In this document: one piece after another, positions 1 to 9,256 of the stretch
Layout of the letters: each line of letters opens with the position of its first letter
Position numbering within the stretch: position 1 is the stretch's first letter
Assembly: GCA_022447625.1 (NCBI GenBank)
Contig: JAKVAX010000003.1
Span: 1 to 64,000 of the forward strand
Reading direction: 5' to 3'
DNA length: 64,000 bases
DNA from: Flavobacteriales bacterium
GTDB taxonomy: Bacteria; Bacteroidota; Bacteroidia; Flavobacteriales_D; Sanyastnellaceae
The notes under the pieces: model-generated
Told to the model about the DNA's origin: nothing
Database searches by the model: none
The model's input: the letters and a program-made list of their open reading frames with translations, nothing else
Position numbers and translations under genes: made by a program

Positions 1-439
1 TACTGAAGCGCTGGCGGACTGAATAGGTTTGTGACATTGTGTTTGGTTTTGATGTCAACCTATTTCAGGATGGGACTCCGGAAGAAGAATAAATAATGTG
101 ATTAATGAATGGTGAATGTGCTCGGAGCCCGAGTTCATTATTAATTATTTATTATTCAAACAGGCTGCTTAGGACTTTCCTATGGATTGCCCACGGGGCA
201 ATCCCTACAAGCAGTCTGTTCGAATAGGACGCAGCGCAAGGCGCAGCGAAAAAAACGGACGCCGGATGCCGGACGCCGGAGTATACGCACCCCCACTAAA
301 GCCCAACGCCTAACGCCTGTGATGGAATAGTTATTATTCCATTCTTTTAGGAATCAAACAATAGGCCACCCCGCCCACAACCTCTATATTCACCCTGAAA
401 CCCACTGCTCTACTTCGCTCTGCCATAAAACACAGAGCT
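1..439. other. Repeat-rich spacer upstream of the first T9SS gene
   Basis: No complete gene can be supported here. A short open stretch enters from the left edge in frame 3 and stops at 24-26, and may be the tail of an upstream gene; another short stretch ends at 90-92. The rest is spacer made of 7-bp-period repeats and small hairpins: CTCGG/CCGAG at 121-133, a 9-bp stem with loop ACG at 184-204 (GGATTGCCC/GGGCAATCC), a GACGCCG/GATGCCG block near 254-282, an AACGCCT pair near 304-317 and GGAATA/TATTCC near 325-341. No clear promoter was found before the gene at 440. Confidence 0.6.
95..345. repeat. Heptad-period intergenic repeat locus 1
   Basis: Runs of related 7-mers follow each other: TTCATTA, TTAATTA, TTTATTA near 134-154; GACGCCG, GATGCCG, GACGCCG near 254-282, preceded by a GCAGC-poly(A) stretch; and two copies of AACGCCT. 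The GGATTGCCC hairpin at 184-204 recurs at 13781-13799, and the GCAGC/poly(A)/CGGACGCCGG block recurs near 2975-3030, 10717-10750 and 13716-13750. The modules are therefore shared between spacers. No coding potential is visible. Confidence 0.7.
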
Positions 440-2320
440 ATGAAAAAACTTTACATTTTATTCCTGCTCCTGCCTGGCCTAGTTGTGGCGCAATGTGAGC
501 AGGGGACGACAGGTATCATTTCTGCAAGTAGCGGAGTGGTACATTCTCAAGGTACAAGCGGTACCGTATTGAATTCATTGGGACCTAGTCCGGCATTAGG
601 AATAGGAGATTTTGGGGAAGAGAACCCGCTCCTTTATGTGATGTCTCAATGGATTGGAGGGATTACTCCTGATCAACAGTTAAAGCTGGCTGCAGATACC
701 TATGGCACGGATGGTGCTGATTTTTATCCAGGTCCGCTGACGGCTGATGGGACGGCTGAGGTGAGTCTGGAGACTTGTGGTCAGTATGATGTGATCATTC
801 GTCTTTTCCGCTCTTGGTCAGAACAGCATCGCGCTTACTTTGATTGTTTGAACGATCCAGATTGCGATGAAGAGATGATGTTCCCGAACGGGTACGTCAT
901 TCCAGAAGAGTTCTTCACCTACCCAGCACATGGAAATGTGGATGCGGGACAAGCATTTGATCTGCTCCCTTACTTCGATTACGATCAGAACAACTTTTAC
1001 GATCCTACAGGCGGTGATTACCCGCTTTTTGGAAACGAAGATGATTGCTGCAATACCTTAAAAGGGGACGAGTGTTATGTATGGATCATGAACGATAAAG
1101 GAAACGTTCACACGGCTTCAGGTGGTGACATGATTGGGATGGAGATTCATCACATGGTCTACCGCTACTACTCTGAGGAATACTTTAACGCGGTATTCCA
1201 TCGCACCAAGTTCATCAACCGCGGTACGCAGACTTTGTCAGATACCTACATCGGGCATTTCCTCGATCCAGACATAGGAAATTTTGCCGATGATTACGCG
1301 GTGTTCGTACCAGAAGAAAACGCCATGATTGCTTTTAACGGCGGTGGCGTTGATGAAGGAACCGATGGATTCGGAAATGATACTCCTGCCTTGGTATTCC
1401 GATTGTTGGAAGGGCCTCCAATGGATTTCGATGGAGTAGATAATGACGATGACGGAATCGTTGATAACGAGACTTTGGGATTAGGCCACGGATTGTTCTA
1501 TGATCCGTTCGCTATTCTACCGAGCCAGAGCTTGGATTACTACAACTGGATGGCGGGCTACTTCGTGAACGGACAAGAGTTCCAAGAAAACGGGGTGACG
1601 GTGAATTTCCAGCACTATGGCATCCCAGAGACGATCGATGAAGCGCTTTCAGATGTCCGCGTGATGTGCTCTACGGCACCATTCACACTGACCCCAGGAA
1701 TGGAGTTCTGTACGAATTCTGTCCTTTGCTGGGCGCTTGCTGATGAAGGCGAAGGTCCGCTGAATGCGGCACAGAATGCGCTTGAATTCTCACAAGATAT
1801 CCAAGCACTCGAAGAGCAGTGTTTCGGTTGTGTTCCTCCAGGTATCAGCATTGTAGCTCAACCATCGGGTGATGGTTTCAGCTTCTGGAACATCTCTCAA
1901 GCAGACGAATACCTCTGGGATTTCGGTGACGGTACCACCAGCACTGATCCTTTCCCATTCCACATTTTCGAAACAGGTCCAACAGCAGAGGTGACGCTCA
2001 CACTTACCAATGACTGTGGTTCTGTGACTGGGACTATTACTCTTGACGGTGTGGTTGGTGTTCCTAACGCTAACGCGGAATTGGATAACGGCCTGAGTGC
2101 CTTCCCACAACCAGCTGGAGAAATTCTAACTGTGAAAATGGACTTCGAAGCGAAAGATCAGATCATTCGTCTGTTCGACGCTACAGGTCAACTCGTCCTA
2201 ACAGCGCAAGCCCTGAAAGGACAAACTCAGATCGACGTAAGCGCTCTGCCTCCTGGCGTTTACATTCTCTCAGTACAACGCGAAGACGGAATGCTCGAAA
2301 GCCTCCGAGTAGTTCGATGA
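440..2320 (+). CDS. T9SS-exported protein with PKD-like and sorting domains
   Basis: A 626-residue secreted protein. Residues 1-17 form a signal peptide ending VVA. A PKD-like segment with WDFGDGTT lies near residues 490-540, and an aspartate-rich DNDDDGIVD stretch near 335 may bind calcium. The last ~75 residues resemble a type IX secretion type A sorting domain (AFPQPAGE in place of the usual YPNP, then IRLFDATGQLV and LPPGVYILSV), so the protein is probably exported and anchored or released at the cell surface. The region around GGITPDQQLKLAA is clearly related to the N-terminal part of the broken giant gene at 45142-49344. The function of the large middle part is unknown. Confidence 0.85.
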   Translation: MKKLYILFLLLPGLVVAQCEQGTTGIISASSGVVHSQGTSGTVLNSLGPSPALGIGDFGEENPLLYVMSQWIGGITPDQQLKLAADTYGTDGADFYPGPLTADGTAEVSLETCGQYDVIIRLFRSWSEQHRAYFDCLNDPDCDEEMMFPNGYVIPEEFFTYPAHGNVDAGQAFDLLPYFDYDQNNFYDPTGGDYPLFGNEDDCCNTLKGDECYVWIMNDKGNVHTASGGDMIGMEIHHMVYRYYSEEYFNAVFHRTKFINRGTQTLSDTYIGHFLDPDIGNFADDYAVFVPEENAMIAFNGGGVDEGTDGFGNDTPALVFRLLEGPPMDFDGVDNDDDGIVDNETLGLGHGLFYDPFAILPSQSLDYYNWMAGYFVNGQEFQENGVTVNFQHYGIPETIDEALSDVRVMCSTAPFTLTPGMEFCTNSVLCWALADEGEGPLNAAQNALEFSQDIQALEEQCFGCVPPGISIVAQPSGDGFSFWNISQADEYLWDFGDGTTSTDPFPFHIFETGPTAEVTLTLTNDCGSVTGTITLDGVVGVPNANAELDNGLSAFPQPAGEILTVKMDFEAKDQIIRLFDATGQLVLTAQALKGQTQIDVSALPPGVYILSVQREDGMLESLRVVR

Positions 2321-2339
2321 CCGCTTCGCGACGTACGCT

Positions 2340-2391
2340 GTAAGCGGTAAGCAGTATGCTGCATACAAGCGGCATACTGCTTACCGCTTAC
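2340..2391. repeat. Perfect 20-bp inverted repeat made of heptads
   Basis: The arms at 2340-2359 and 2372-2391 are exact reverse complements (TAAGCGG-TAAGCAG-TATGC) around a 12-base loop. The arms read as 7-bp units. The structure lies just after the stop of the T9SS gene and may end its transcript, but no T-run follows directly. It belongs to the same spacer repeat family as the other heptad loci. Confidence 0.8.
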
Positions 2392-2398
2392 TGCATAC

Positions 2399-2423
2399 TA
2401 GAAACGAGCCCAGCTCGTTTCTA
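2399..2423. terminator. 11-bp hairpin, possible terminator
   Basis: TAGAAACGAGC and GCTCGTTTCTA are perfectly complementary around a 3-base CCA loop. The hairpin follows the T9SS gene and precedes the lipoprotein gene by 19 bases. There is no T-run after it, so it may instead be a folded 5' leader element. Confidence 0.45.
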
Positions 2424-2442
2424 AACCACCAAAACAGTGCTC

Positions 2443-2913
2443 ATGAAACTCACTACGCTCTTTTTCCTTGGCGGAATTTTAGCCCTTACTTCTTGCGGTC
2501 GCGAAGATGATTCACGCGACGGCACCCGTGTAGAGTCGATTACCTTCGGACATTTCTATGGTGAATGTGTAGGCGACGGTTGTGTCGAAACCTACCGTCT
2601 GACAGGATCCGATTTGTATAAAGATGTCGCCGATAATTATCCCGGTGCAGGCCCTTACGAGTTTGTCTTGCTTTCGAATGAAGCATACATCAGCGCACTT
2701 CCAGTCTTAACGGAACTACCCCAAGAACTTCTTAACGAAGAATCAGAAGAAATCGGCTGTCCAGACTGCGCAGACCAAGGAGGGATTTTCATTGAATACG
2801 TAGTCAACGAAATCACCTATCAATGGCGCATTGATCAAGCCACGAACGCGATTCCAGAATACTTGGTTCCGTATGTGGAGTTGGTGAATGGGAAGATTGC
2901 GGAGATTGGGTAG
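2443..2913 (+). CDS. Small lipoprotein, function unknown
   Basis: A 156-residue protein with a lipoprotein signal: MKLTTLFFLGGILALTSC, with lipobox LTSC. I chose ATG 2443 over GTG 2437 because the signal peptide begins there. After the lipidated Cys the mature part is acidic and has two close cysteine pairs (ECVGDGCVE and CPDC), which may form disulfides in the periplasm. I do not recognise the family. It stands alone between two repeat-rich spacers. Confidence 0.75.
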   Translation: MKLTTLFFLGGILALTSCGREDDSRDGTRVESITFGHFYGECVGDGCVETYRLTGSDLYKDVADNYPGAGPYEFVLLSNEAYISALPVLTELPQELLNEESEEIGCPDCADQGGIFIEYVVNEITYQWRIDQATNAIPEYLVPYVELVNGKIAEIG

Positions 2914-3032
2914 CGAGCTTCGCTTCGCTAGGCTTATGGCTTAAGGCGTAAGTGTTGTTTAGGGCGAGCATGCGGGCCCATAGGTACGGCGCAGTAAAGA
3001 GATACGGACGCCGGATGCCAGACGCCGGATAG
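2914..3032. repeat. Heptad-period intergenic repeat locus 3
   Basis: The start of this 119-base spacer reads in 7s (TAGGCTT, ATGGCTT, AAGGCGT), the reverse complement of the module at 13871-13905 and 30461-30495. Near 3003-3029 it has a GACGCCG/GATGCCA/GACGCCG block like loci 1, 5 and 6. It lies between convergent genes. Confidence 0.65.
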
Positions 3033-3395
3033 CTACTCCTTCTGACCAATAGGTCTACGCAACACGATTGTCAACACCAACATGAAAATCGCAATAATAG
3101 GCCCCATCAAGTTGGAGTATTCGTCGTTGATGCCGTGGGTGACGACGGCGCCGATCATGATGATGATCAAGCCGAGAGCGGCGAGTTTGCGGAGTTTGGG
3201 GATGAATAAACCGATCGAACCAGCGATTTCAGCGACACCGATGAACATCATGAATGCGGCTGGGTATCCCCATTTGTCCCACATCTGAAGCACTTCTTCT
3301 GGTTGCATTAGTTTTCCAACACCGGCCAAGATCATCCATGCAGCGAGGAGGATGGTGATGATCATGACTACAATCTTTCTAGTTCTTTCAGTCAT
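3033..3395 (-). CDS. DoxX-like small membrane protein
   Basis: A 120-residue integral membrane protein with four predicted helices. The first (IVVMIITILLAAWMILAGVGKL) is followed by a region near WGYPAAFMMFIGVAEIAGSIGLFIP that matches the DoxX/DoxD-like pattern. The start is MTERTRK at 3395; the longer open frame upstream is not protein-like and would run into the promoter region of the efflux operon. DoxX-like proteins are often linked to redox or quinone metabolism, but the role here is unknown. It is divergent from the RND operon. Confidence 0.8.
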   Translation of the reverse strand: MTERTRKIVVMIITILLAAWMILAGVGKLMQPEEVLQMWDKWGYPAAFMMFIGVAEIAGSIGLFIPKLRKLAALGLIIIMIGAVVTHGINDEYSNLMGPIIAIFMLVLTIVLRRPIGQKE

Positions 3396-3503
3396 CTCTT
3401 GTGATTTGTAACAAAAGCTACGAAATCGAGAATGAAATATGAATACACCGGTATAGGTTGAAGTTTTTTGATCTCTTCGTGAACTTTGACCTAGGCAATG
3501 CTG

Positions 3504-3511
3504 TAGTTTTG
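3504..3511 (+). promoter_or_regulatory. Candidate -7 box of the RND efflux operon
   Basis: TAGTTTTG matches the Bacteroidota -7 consensus TAnnTTTG and lies 22 bases before the adaptor ATG. A TTTG at 3485-3488 is only 15 bases upstream, shorter than usual for a -33 element, so the -33 assignment is weak. Confidence 0.4.
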
Positions 3512-3533
3512 CCATCGAGTTAAAACACAGCCC

Positions 3534-4640
3534 ATGGTCGTCCTTCGAATTTTAGTAGGAATTGTCATCATAGCAATTGGCGGATTTATCGCCTCAGTCT
3601 TAATTGGAATGAAGCCGGAACCCCCGGTGAGTAGTCCTCCCAAAGCAAAAAGATTAGTTGAAGTCATGCCTGCCTCAGTGCAAGCCCAAGCACCTATAAC
3701 TTATGTGCAAGGACGTGTCATAGCACTAGACAAAATTGAGATTTTCGCGGAAGTGTCTGGTGTAGTGCAGTCTTCGAACAAAGACTTCAGAGCAGGAACA
3801 AGATACCGTCGTGGAGATGTCATGCTCCGCCTAGATGGGAGCGAGCTACGCATGTCGTTGATCGCTCAACGCAGCGCCTTCCTTCAGCTATTGACAGGTG
3901 CATTGGCTGACATCAAAATCGATTACCCAGACCGCTACGAAACATGGAGGAGTTATACAGCCAACCTCGATGTGGAGTCGCGCCTGAAGGATATGCCGAG
4001 TCCGGCCTCAGACCAAGAGAAGTTCTTCTTGTCGAACCGAGGCATTTTGAATCAATTCTACTCCATTCGTTCTTCAGAAGAACGCCTTGATAAGTACGTG
4101 TTGACCGCTCCTTTTACTGGAGAAGTGACCATGAGTTCTGTAAATCCTGGATCACTAGTTCGCGTCGGACAGAAAATTGGAGAGCTCGTGAGCGGAGGAG
4201 GATTTGAAGTGGAATCAGCCATCTCGCGTGATGCCCTTCGAGTTGTTCAAGTGGGCGATTCGGTAGAATTCATGCAAGCAGGTAGCATCATCAAAGGGAA
4301 AGTGACGCGGATCTCAGAGAGCATTGACCCTGCAACACAAACGGCGAAGATCTTCTGCCAGGTCAACAATGAGAATCTCCGCGATGGGGTTTACCTCGAA
4401 GGGAAGGTGTACTCGCAATCAGTAGCAGATGTCACTCGCATTCCGCTAGACCTATTGCTGGATGATCAAACGGTGTTTGTCTTAGAGCAAGACTCTATTC
4501 TTGAAGCGAAGGCGGTAGAAGTAATTTATGCTTCATCAAAGGATGCGTTGATTCGCGGCTTATCCAACAATGCAGAGCTCATCAGTGAACGCATTCCTGG
4601 AGCTTACGATGGTATGATCGTGAAAGCGCAGCGCCCATGA
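3534..4640 (+). CDS. RND efflux periplasmic adaptor (HlyD/AcrA type)
   Basis: The 368-residue membrane-fusion protein links an inner-membrane RND pump to a TolC-type channel. One N-terminal helix (ILVGIVIIAIGGFIASVLIG) anchors it. The lipoyl halves are visible as VQGRVIALDKIEIFAEVSG near 55-80 and APFTGEVTMSSVNPGSLV near 185-205, separated by a short helical hairpin. Beta-barrel and membrane-proximal parts follow (FEVESAISRDALRVVQVGD; ESIDPATQTAKIFCQV). Its stop overlaps the pump start by 4 bases, so translation is likely coupled. The substrate cannot be told from sequence. Confidence 0.9.
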   Translation: MVVLRILVGIVIIAIGGFIASVLIGMKPEPPVSSPPKAKRLVEVMPASVQAQAPITYVQGRVIALDKIEIFAEVSGVVQSSNKDFRAGTRYRRGDVMLRLDGSELRMSLIAQRSAFLQLLTGALADIKIDYPDRYETWRSYTANLDVESRLKDMPSPASDQEKFFLSNRGILNQFYSIRSSEERLDKYVLTAPFTGEVTMSSVNPGSLVRVGQKIGELVSGGGFEVESAISRDALRVVQVGDSVEFMQAGSIIKGKVTRISESIDPATQTAKIFCQVNNENLRDGVYLEGKVYSQSVADVTRIPLDLLLDDQTVFVLEQDSILEAKAVEVIYASSKDALIRGLSNNAELISERIPGAYDGMIVKAQRP

Positions 4641-7600
4641 ATTCCTTGATCAAATACTTCATCAAGTTTCCGATCACGGGTGACCTAGTGATGATTGCCA
4701 TTCTCTTGGCAGGAGTCATCGGGATGTTCAACCTGCGTTCGAACTTCTTCCCGGAAACACCCACCAAGACCATCTCTGTTCAGATTGTCTACCCAGGTGC
4801 TTCTCCAGAGGAGATCGAAGAAGGGGTGGTGGCCAAGATTGAAGACAACCTCAAAGGGGTAGCTGGGTTAGACCAAGTGAAGTCGGTATGTACCGAGAAC
4901 TCAGCAACCATTACCATAGATGTCTTAGATGAAGGGAAGACAGATGAGAAACTACAGGACGTTAAGAATGCGGTAGACCGCATCTCTTCGTTCCCAGTAG
5001 GGATGGAGCCGCCGATTATTTATAAGAGGGAGTCTATCGGTTTCGCTATTTCATTTGCAGTAGCAGGTGATCTTAGTTTGACAGATCTAAAGCGGACGGC
5101 ACGTGGGATTGAGTCAGACCTCCGTGCGCAAGATGGAATTTCTCAGGTATCCCTCAGCGGTTTTCCTGACGAAGAGATTCAAGTAGCCGTCGATGAACAA
5201 CGACTCCTAGAACTCGGCATCAACTTCAATGAGGTGTCCCTCGCAATTCGTGCAGCCAACTTGGAGACGACCGGTGGTAAGATTCGCACAGATCGAGAAG
5301 AACTATTGATTCGTGGACGATTTAAGGAGTACCGTGCCTATGAGCTAAGAGATATCGTGGTGCGTGCCGAGGCAGACGGACGCGTCATTCGCTTAGGTGA
5401 GATTGCTGAAGTGACGGATCGTTGGAGCGACAATGACCCGTCGAGAAACTGGTTCAACGGACAACCAGCTTCGGTAGTGACGGTGAATAATCTACTTGAA
5501 GAAGACATCATTGGTATCACCGAAAAAGTGCGTCAATACATCGACGACTTTAATACCAAGAATTCAGATGTCACCTTGCATGTGATCCGCGATCAATCGG
5601 TAGTGCTGAACCAACGTATTGACCTCCTCGTGAATAATGGAATCGTGGGATTCTTGTTGGTGGTGTTCTTCTTGGCGCTCTTCCTGAATTCAAGGTTGGC
5701 GTTTTGGGTAGCATTAGCGATCCCTGTCAGCTTTGCTGGGATGTTCATCTTCGCTGGTTTACTTGGCGTAACCATCAATGTGATCTCACTCTTTGGAATG
5801 ATCCTGGTGATTGGTATCCTTGTGGATGACGGGATTGTCATAGCCGAGAGCATCTACCAGAAATACGAAGAAGGGTACTCGCGCTATGATGCCACGATTA
5901 AAGGAACCTTGGAAGTCCTTCCAGCGGTGTTCAGTGCGATTGTCACGACCATGGTAGCATTCTCTATGTTCTTCTTTATCGAAGGTCGACTCGGAGATTT
6001 CTTCCGTGAGATGGCCATTGTGGTGATGGTGACCTTGGTCTTCTCTCTTGTGGAGGGTGCGTTGATTCTTCCAGCCCATGTTGGACACAGTAAAGCCTTA
6101 GCGAGAGACCGAAAGCAGAACAAGCTAGAGAAGACCATGAAAGGGGTGATGGACTGGTTGCGCAACACACTGTATGCGCCGGTTCTTCGATTCTCTATGA
6201 AGCTTCCTTTTATCACCTTCGGAATCGTTGTCGCCGTCTTTGCTATTACGGTTCCTGGTATGATTGGTGGAGGTTTTGTCAAGACGACCTTCTTCCCCTT
6301 CATCGAGGGAGATAACATTACGGTGAACTTGACCATGGGCTCAGGAACCCGTGATTACATTACTACGGAAGCGCTTGACCGCATCGAGGCAGCAGCTTGG
6401 GAAGTGAGCGAGGAACTCAGCGCTCAGCGTGATGACTCGCTCCAATTAATCTTAGCGGTAGATAAGCGTATTGGTCCTTCAACCTATCAGGGAACGATCA
6501 ATATTCAGCTCCTCGACGGAGAGGCCCGCAACATGAAAGTGTTGGAGGTGACCGATATGATTCGTCAACGCGTAGGTCCAATCTATGGCGCTGACAACAT
6601 CAGCTTCGCAACCTTTAGTCCATTCGGTAGACCGGTCTCGGTTTCGCTTCTTGGAAATGACCTCGATGAATTGACCGCTGCAGCAGACGCCTTGCGCGAA
6701 GAGATGCAGAAACGCGATGACCTGAAGGATGTGATCGACAATAACCGCAAGGGATTGAAAGAGGTCAACATCCGCTTGAAGCCCAACGCGACTTTGCTGG
6801 GATTGAACGAGCAGGAAGTACTCTCTCAATTACGTCAAGGATACTTCGGTTCTGAAGTGCAACGATTGCAACGAGGAGAAGACGAAGTGCGCGTATGGTT
6901 GCGCTACTCTGAAGACGATCGCTCAAGTGTGGGCGACCTTTCAAAGATTCGCATTCGAACCGTCACTGGATTGGAAGTGCCTTTAGATGAAGTAGCTGAA
7001 CTCGACGTCAAGCGCGGAGTAGTAGCAATTAATCGTCTGTACGGAAAGCGTGAGGTGCAAGTGAGTGCTGACTTGGCAGATGCGAATGTCTCAGCCAGCG
7101 ATGCCAATGGAGATATCCGTGAGAATGTGGTTCCGGAGATTCTTTCAAATTACCCAAGTGTATCGGTGAGCTACGAAGGACAGAACCGTGAGCAGTTGAA
7201 ATCTCAGCAAAGTATCGGACAGGTGTTGCCGTTGATTCTAGCGATCATGGTCTTCATCATTATGTTGACCTTCCGTTCGCCAATTCAAGGATTGGTCGTG
7301 GTTTCTTTGATTCCATTCGGATTGATCGGAGTGAGTTTAGGACACTGGGTACTTGATGCACAGATCTCTCTTTTCAGTGTGCTTGGTATGATCGCCTTGA
7401 TCGGTATCCTAGTGAATGATGCGCTGGTGTTTGTCGCCGCGTTCAACACCAATATCAAGAATAGAATGGACTTCCGAGAGGCGCTCTGGGCAGCTGGAAT
7501 GAGTCGATTCCGTCCGATTGTATTGACGTCTGTGACAACCATCGCTGGTCTTGGTCCTCTCATCTTGAATAAGAGCTTCCAGGCGCAGTTCCTTATCCCA

Positions 7601-7798
7601 ATGGCTATTGCGGTAGCGTTCGGGTTGTTGTTTGTGACCTTGATTATCCTGGTGCTTCTTCCGGCCTTTATGATCTGGGCTAACTGGCTCCACGGTTTGT
7701 GGCAGTGGGTGATTAAGGGAACCTTCCCGCCACCAAATGAGCGGGAACCTGCACTAAGAGAAGTATTGAAGAACGATAATTTCCAGGCAGATGAATAA
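4637..7798 (+). CDS. RND-family efflux pump (AcrB/MexB-like permease)
   Basis: A 1053-residue proton-driven pump of normal family length. It has an N-terminal helix, two large periplasmic loops and two helical bundles. GILVDDGIVIAES near residues 397-409 carries the twin Asp of the helix-4 proton relay. GILVNDALVF in the second half is the matching repeat. The class is the AcrB-like hydrophobe/amphiphile exporters rather than CusA, as no Met triad is seen. It overlaps the adaptor by 4 bases and tolC by 8, forming a three-gene operon. No regulator lies next to it. Confidence 0.93.
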   Translation: MNSLIKYFIKFPITGDLVMIAILLAGVIGMFNLRSNFFPETPTKTISVQIVYPGASPEEIEEGVVAKIEDNLKGVAGLDQVKSVCTENSATITIDVLDEGKTDEKLQDVKNAVDRISSFPVGMEPPIIYKRESIGFAISFAVAGDLSLTDLKRTARGIESDLRAQDGISQVSLSGFPDEEIQVAVDEQRLLELGINFNEVSLAIRAANLETTGGKIRTDREELLIRGRFKEYRAYELRDIVVRAEADGRVIRLGEIAEVTDRWSDNDPSRNWFNGQPASVVTVNNLLEEDIIGITEKVRQYIDDFNTKNSDVTLHVIRDQSVVLNQRIDLLVNNGIVGFLLVVFFLALFLNSRLAFWVALAIPVSFAGMFIFAGLLGVTINVISLFGMILVIGILVDDGIVIAESIYQKYEEGYSRYDATIKGTLEVLPAVFSAIVTTMVAFSMFFFIEGRLGDFFREMAIVVMVTLVFSLVEGALILPAHVGHSKALARDRKQNKLEKTMKGVMDWLRNTLYAPVLRFSMKLPFITFGIVVAVFAITVPGMIGGGFVKTTFFPFIEGDNITVNLTMGSGTRDYITTEALDRIEAAAWEVSEELSAQRDDSLQLILAVDKRIGPSTYQGTINIQLLDGEARNMKVLEVTDMIRQRVGPIYGADNISFATFSPFGRPVSVSLLGNDLDELTAAADALREEMQKRDDLKDVIDNNRKGLKEVNIRLKPNATLLGLNEQEVLSQLRQGYFGSEVQRLQRGEDEVRVWLRYSEDDRSSVGDLSKIRIRTVTGLEVPLDEVAELDVKRGVVAINRLYGKREVQVSADLADANVSASDANGDIRENVVPEILSNYPSVSVSYEGQNREQLKSQQSIGQVLPLILAIMVFIIMLTFRSPIQGLVVVSLIPFGLIGVSLGHWVLDAQISLFSVLGMIALIGILVNDALVFVAAFNTNIKNRMDFREALWAAGMSRFRPIVLTSVTTIAGLGPLILNKSFQAQFLIPMAIAVAFGLLFVTLIILVLLPAFMIWANWLHGLWQWVIKGTFPPPNEREPALREVLKNDNFQADE

Positions 7799-9098
7799 GT
7801 TGATTTTAGTCCTTCTTTTTCTCGCCTGCGGCGGAACGTTTTCCGCGCTAGCGCAAGAAAACTTAAGCTTGGAAGACGCGATCAGATTTGGATTGGACAA
7901 CAACTTCCAAATCAAAATTGCCGAGCTGAATTCAGACATCGCAGAGAACAACAACTCTTGGGGACAAACCTCTGCCTTGCCCTCATTGAATGTGACGGGG
8001 TCGTACTCGCTCAATATCACAGATAACAGCGAGAACCCGACCAGCTTCATTCAGGCCAAATTGGAATCAGAAGGCGTTCAATACGGCGCCAACTTGAACT
8101 GGACGTTGTTCGACGGTTTCAGCATGTTCGCTCAGAAACGTCAACTCGAATTGCTCGAAGCGCTCAGCGAAGGGAATGCAGCGGTGGTGATTGAAAACAC
8201 CGTTCAGGGCATCGTTTTGGCGTACTACGATGTCCAAGTACAGCAAGAAAAGCTCGATGTCTTGGAGGAAGTCATTGCCCTCTCACGCGATCGTCTAGAG
8301 TACATGAAGCTCAAGAAAGCGTTGGGTGCCAGTACCACCTTCGAGATCCTTCAATTTGAGAACGCCATCGTTTCAGACAGCACGAATTACCTCTTGCAGC
8401 AGCTAGCGCTTGACAATGCCATGCGCAACCTCAACCTATTGCTTCAAACCAGTGACACCGTCTGGGAGCTGACCACAGATCTCAGTTCTCCAGGTCAAGC
8501 CTACGACTACAACACCCTCTGGGATGAAGTCAAAAACAGCAACCAACAGCTGAGAAACGTCATGGCTAACAAGTTGTTGAGCGAACAGCAATTGCGCTCT
8601 GCCAAAGCAAACATGTACCCAGTGGTGAGCTTCAACGCGGGAATCAACCAAAGTGATAACAACTTCAGCGCCGGGGAACTTTCAGGAAGTGGTCGTACCC
8701 TCAACTACTTCGGAACCTTCACGCTCAATTTCAACCTCTTCAACGGTGGTAAGACACGCACTGCCATCAAGAATGCACAAATCAGCGAAGAGATCGCCAA
8801 CTATAACCAAATCGACCTCCAGCTGAACGTGAGCACCCAACTTCGTAATGCAGTAGAGCTCTACAACGCGCAATTCGCGATCTACAACCTGACTGCCGAG
8901 AACGTAGCCAACCAAAAGCAAGCCCTCGATATCGCCGAAGAACGATACAATAACGGGGTCATCAATTCATTCGATTACCGCACCCAACAAGTAGCGTACC
9001 TCAACGCCGCTATCGGACGCATCGAAGCGCTGAAGAATCTGTTGGATACGAATGCGAATTTGGTGAGACTGCGTGGAGGGTATATCAACCAAAGGTAG
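7791..9098 (+). CDS. TolC-family outer membrane efflux channel
   Basis: A 435-residue outer-membrane channel component. The signal peptide (residues 1-22) ends FSALAQ. Two repeated helical/beta halves are visible, each starting with a long coiled helix (SLEDAIRFGLDNNFQIKIAELN near 26; SNQQLRNVMANKLLSEQQL near 245) and ending in a Tyr/Phe-rich barrel part. The C-terminal pattern DIAEERYNNGVINSFDYRTQQVAYLNA is typical of TolC relatives. It completes the efflux operon with an 8-base overlap. The codons for the signal-peptide end contain one copy of the 13-bp motif (7841-7853). Confidence 0.92.
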   Translation: MNKLILVLLFLACGGTFSALAQENLSLEDAIRFGLDNNFQIKIAELNSDIAENNNSWGQTSALPSLNVTGSYSLNITDNSENPTSFIQAKLESEGVQYGANLNWTLFDGFSMFAQKRQLELLEALSEGNAAVVIENTVQGIVLAYYDVQVQQEKLDVLEEVIALSRDRLEYMKLKKALGASTTFEILQFENAIVSDSTNYLLQQLALDNAMRNLNLLLQTSDTVWELTTDLSSPGQAYDYNTLWDEVKNSNQQLRNVMANKLLSEQQLRSAKANMYPVVSFNAGINQSDNNFSAGELSGSGRTLNYFGTFTLNFNLFNGGKTRTAIKNAQISEEIANYNQIDLQLNVSTQLRNAVELYNAQFAIYNLTAENVANQKQALDIAEERYNNGVINSFDYRTQQVAYLNAAIGRIEALKNLLDTNANLVRLRGGYINQR

Positions 9099-9256
9099 TC
9101 GAGTGACGAGAGTCTAGGGAATCTATAATCTAGAAACGATAATCTATAACTAGCAAGACGAGAGTCTAGGGGCGAGCGTATTTAAACTCGTATTGATTTT
9201 TTCCACGAACCACGAACCACGAACCACGAACCACGAACCACGAACCGGCAACTCCT
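9099..9256. repeat. Heptad-period intergenic repeat locus 4 with six CCACGAA copies
   Basis: Six perfect tandem copies of CCACGAA occupy 9203-9244. Before them, around 9119-9150, AATCTAT, AATCTAG, AAACGAT, AATCTAT also run in 7s, and AGTCTAGG occurs twice (near 9110 and 9164). CCACGAA is the reverse complement of the TTCGTGG heptad at 19217-19279 and near 13655-13670. The spacer lies between the convergent ends of tolC and the 163-residue gene. Confidence 0.85.

Noticed and set aside
9203-9244. CRISPR-like appearance of the CCACGAA array
   Set aside because: The units are 7 bp without unique spacers and no cas genes are present.
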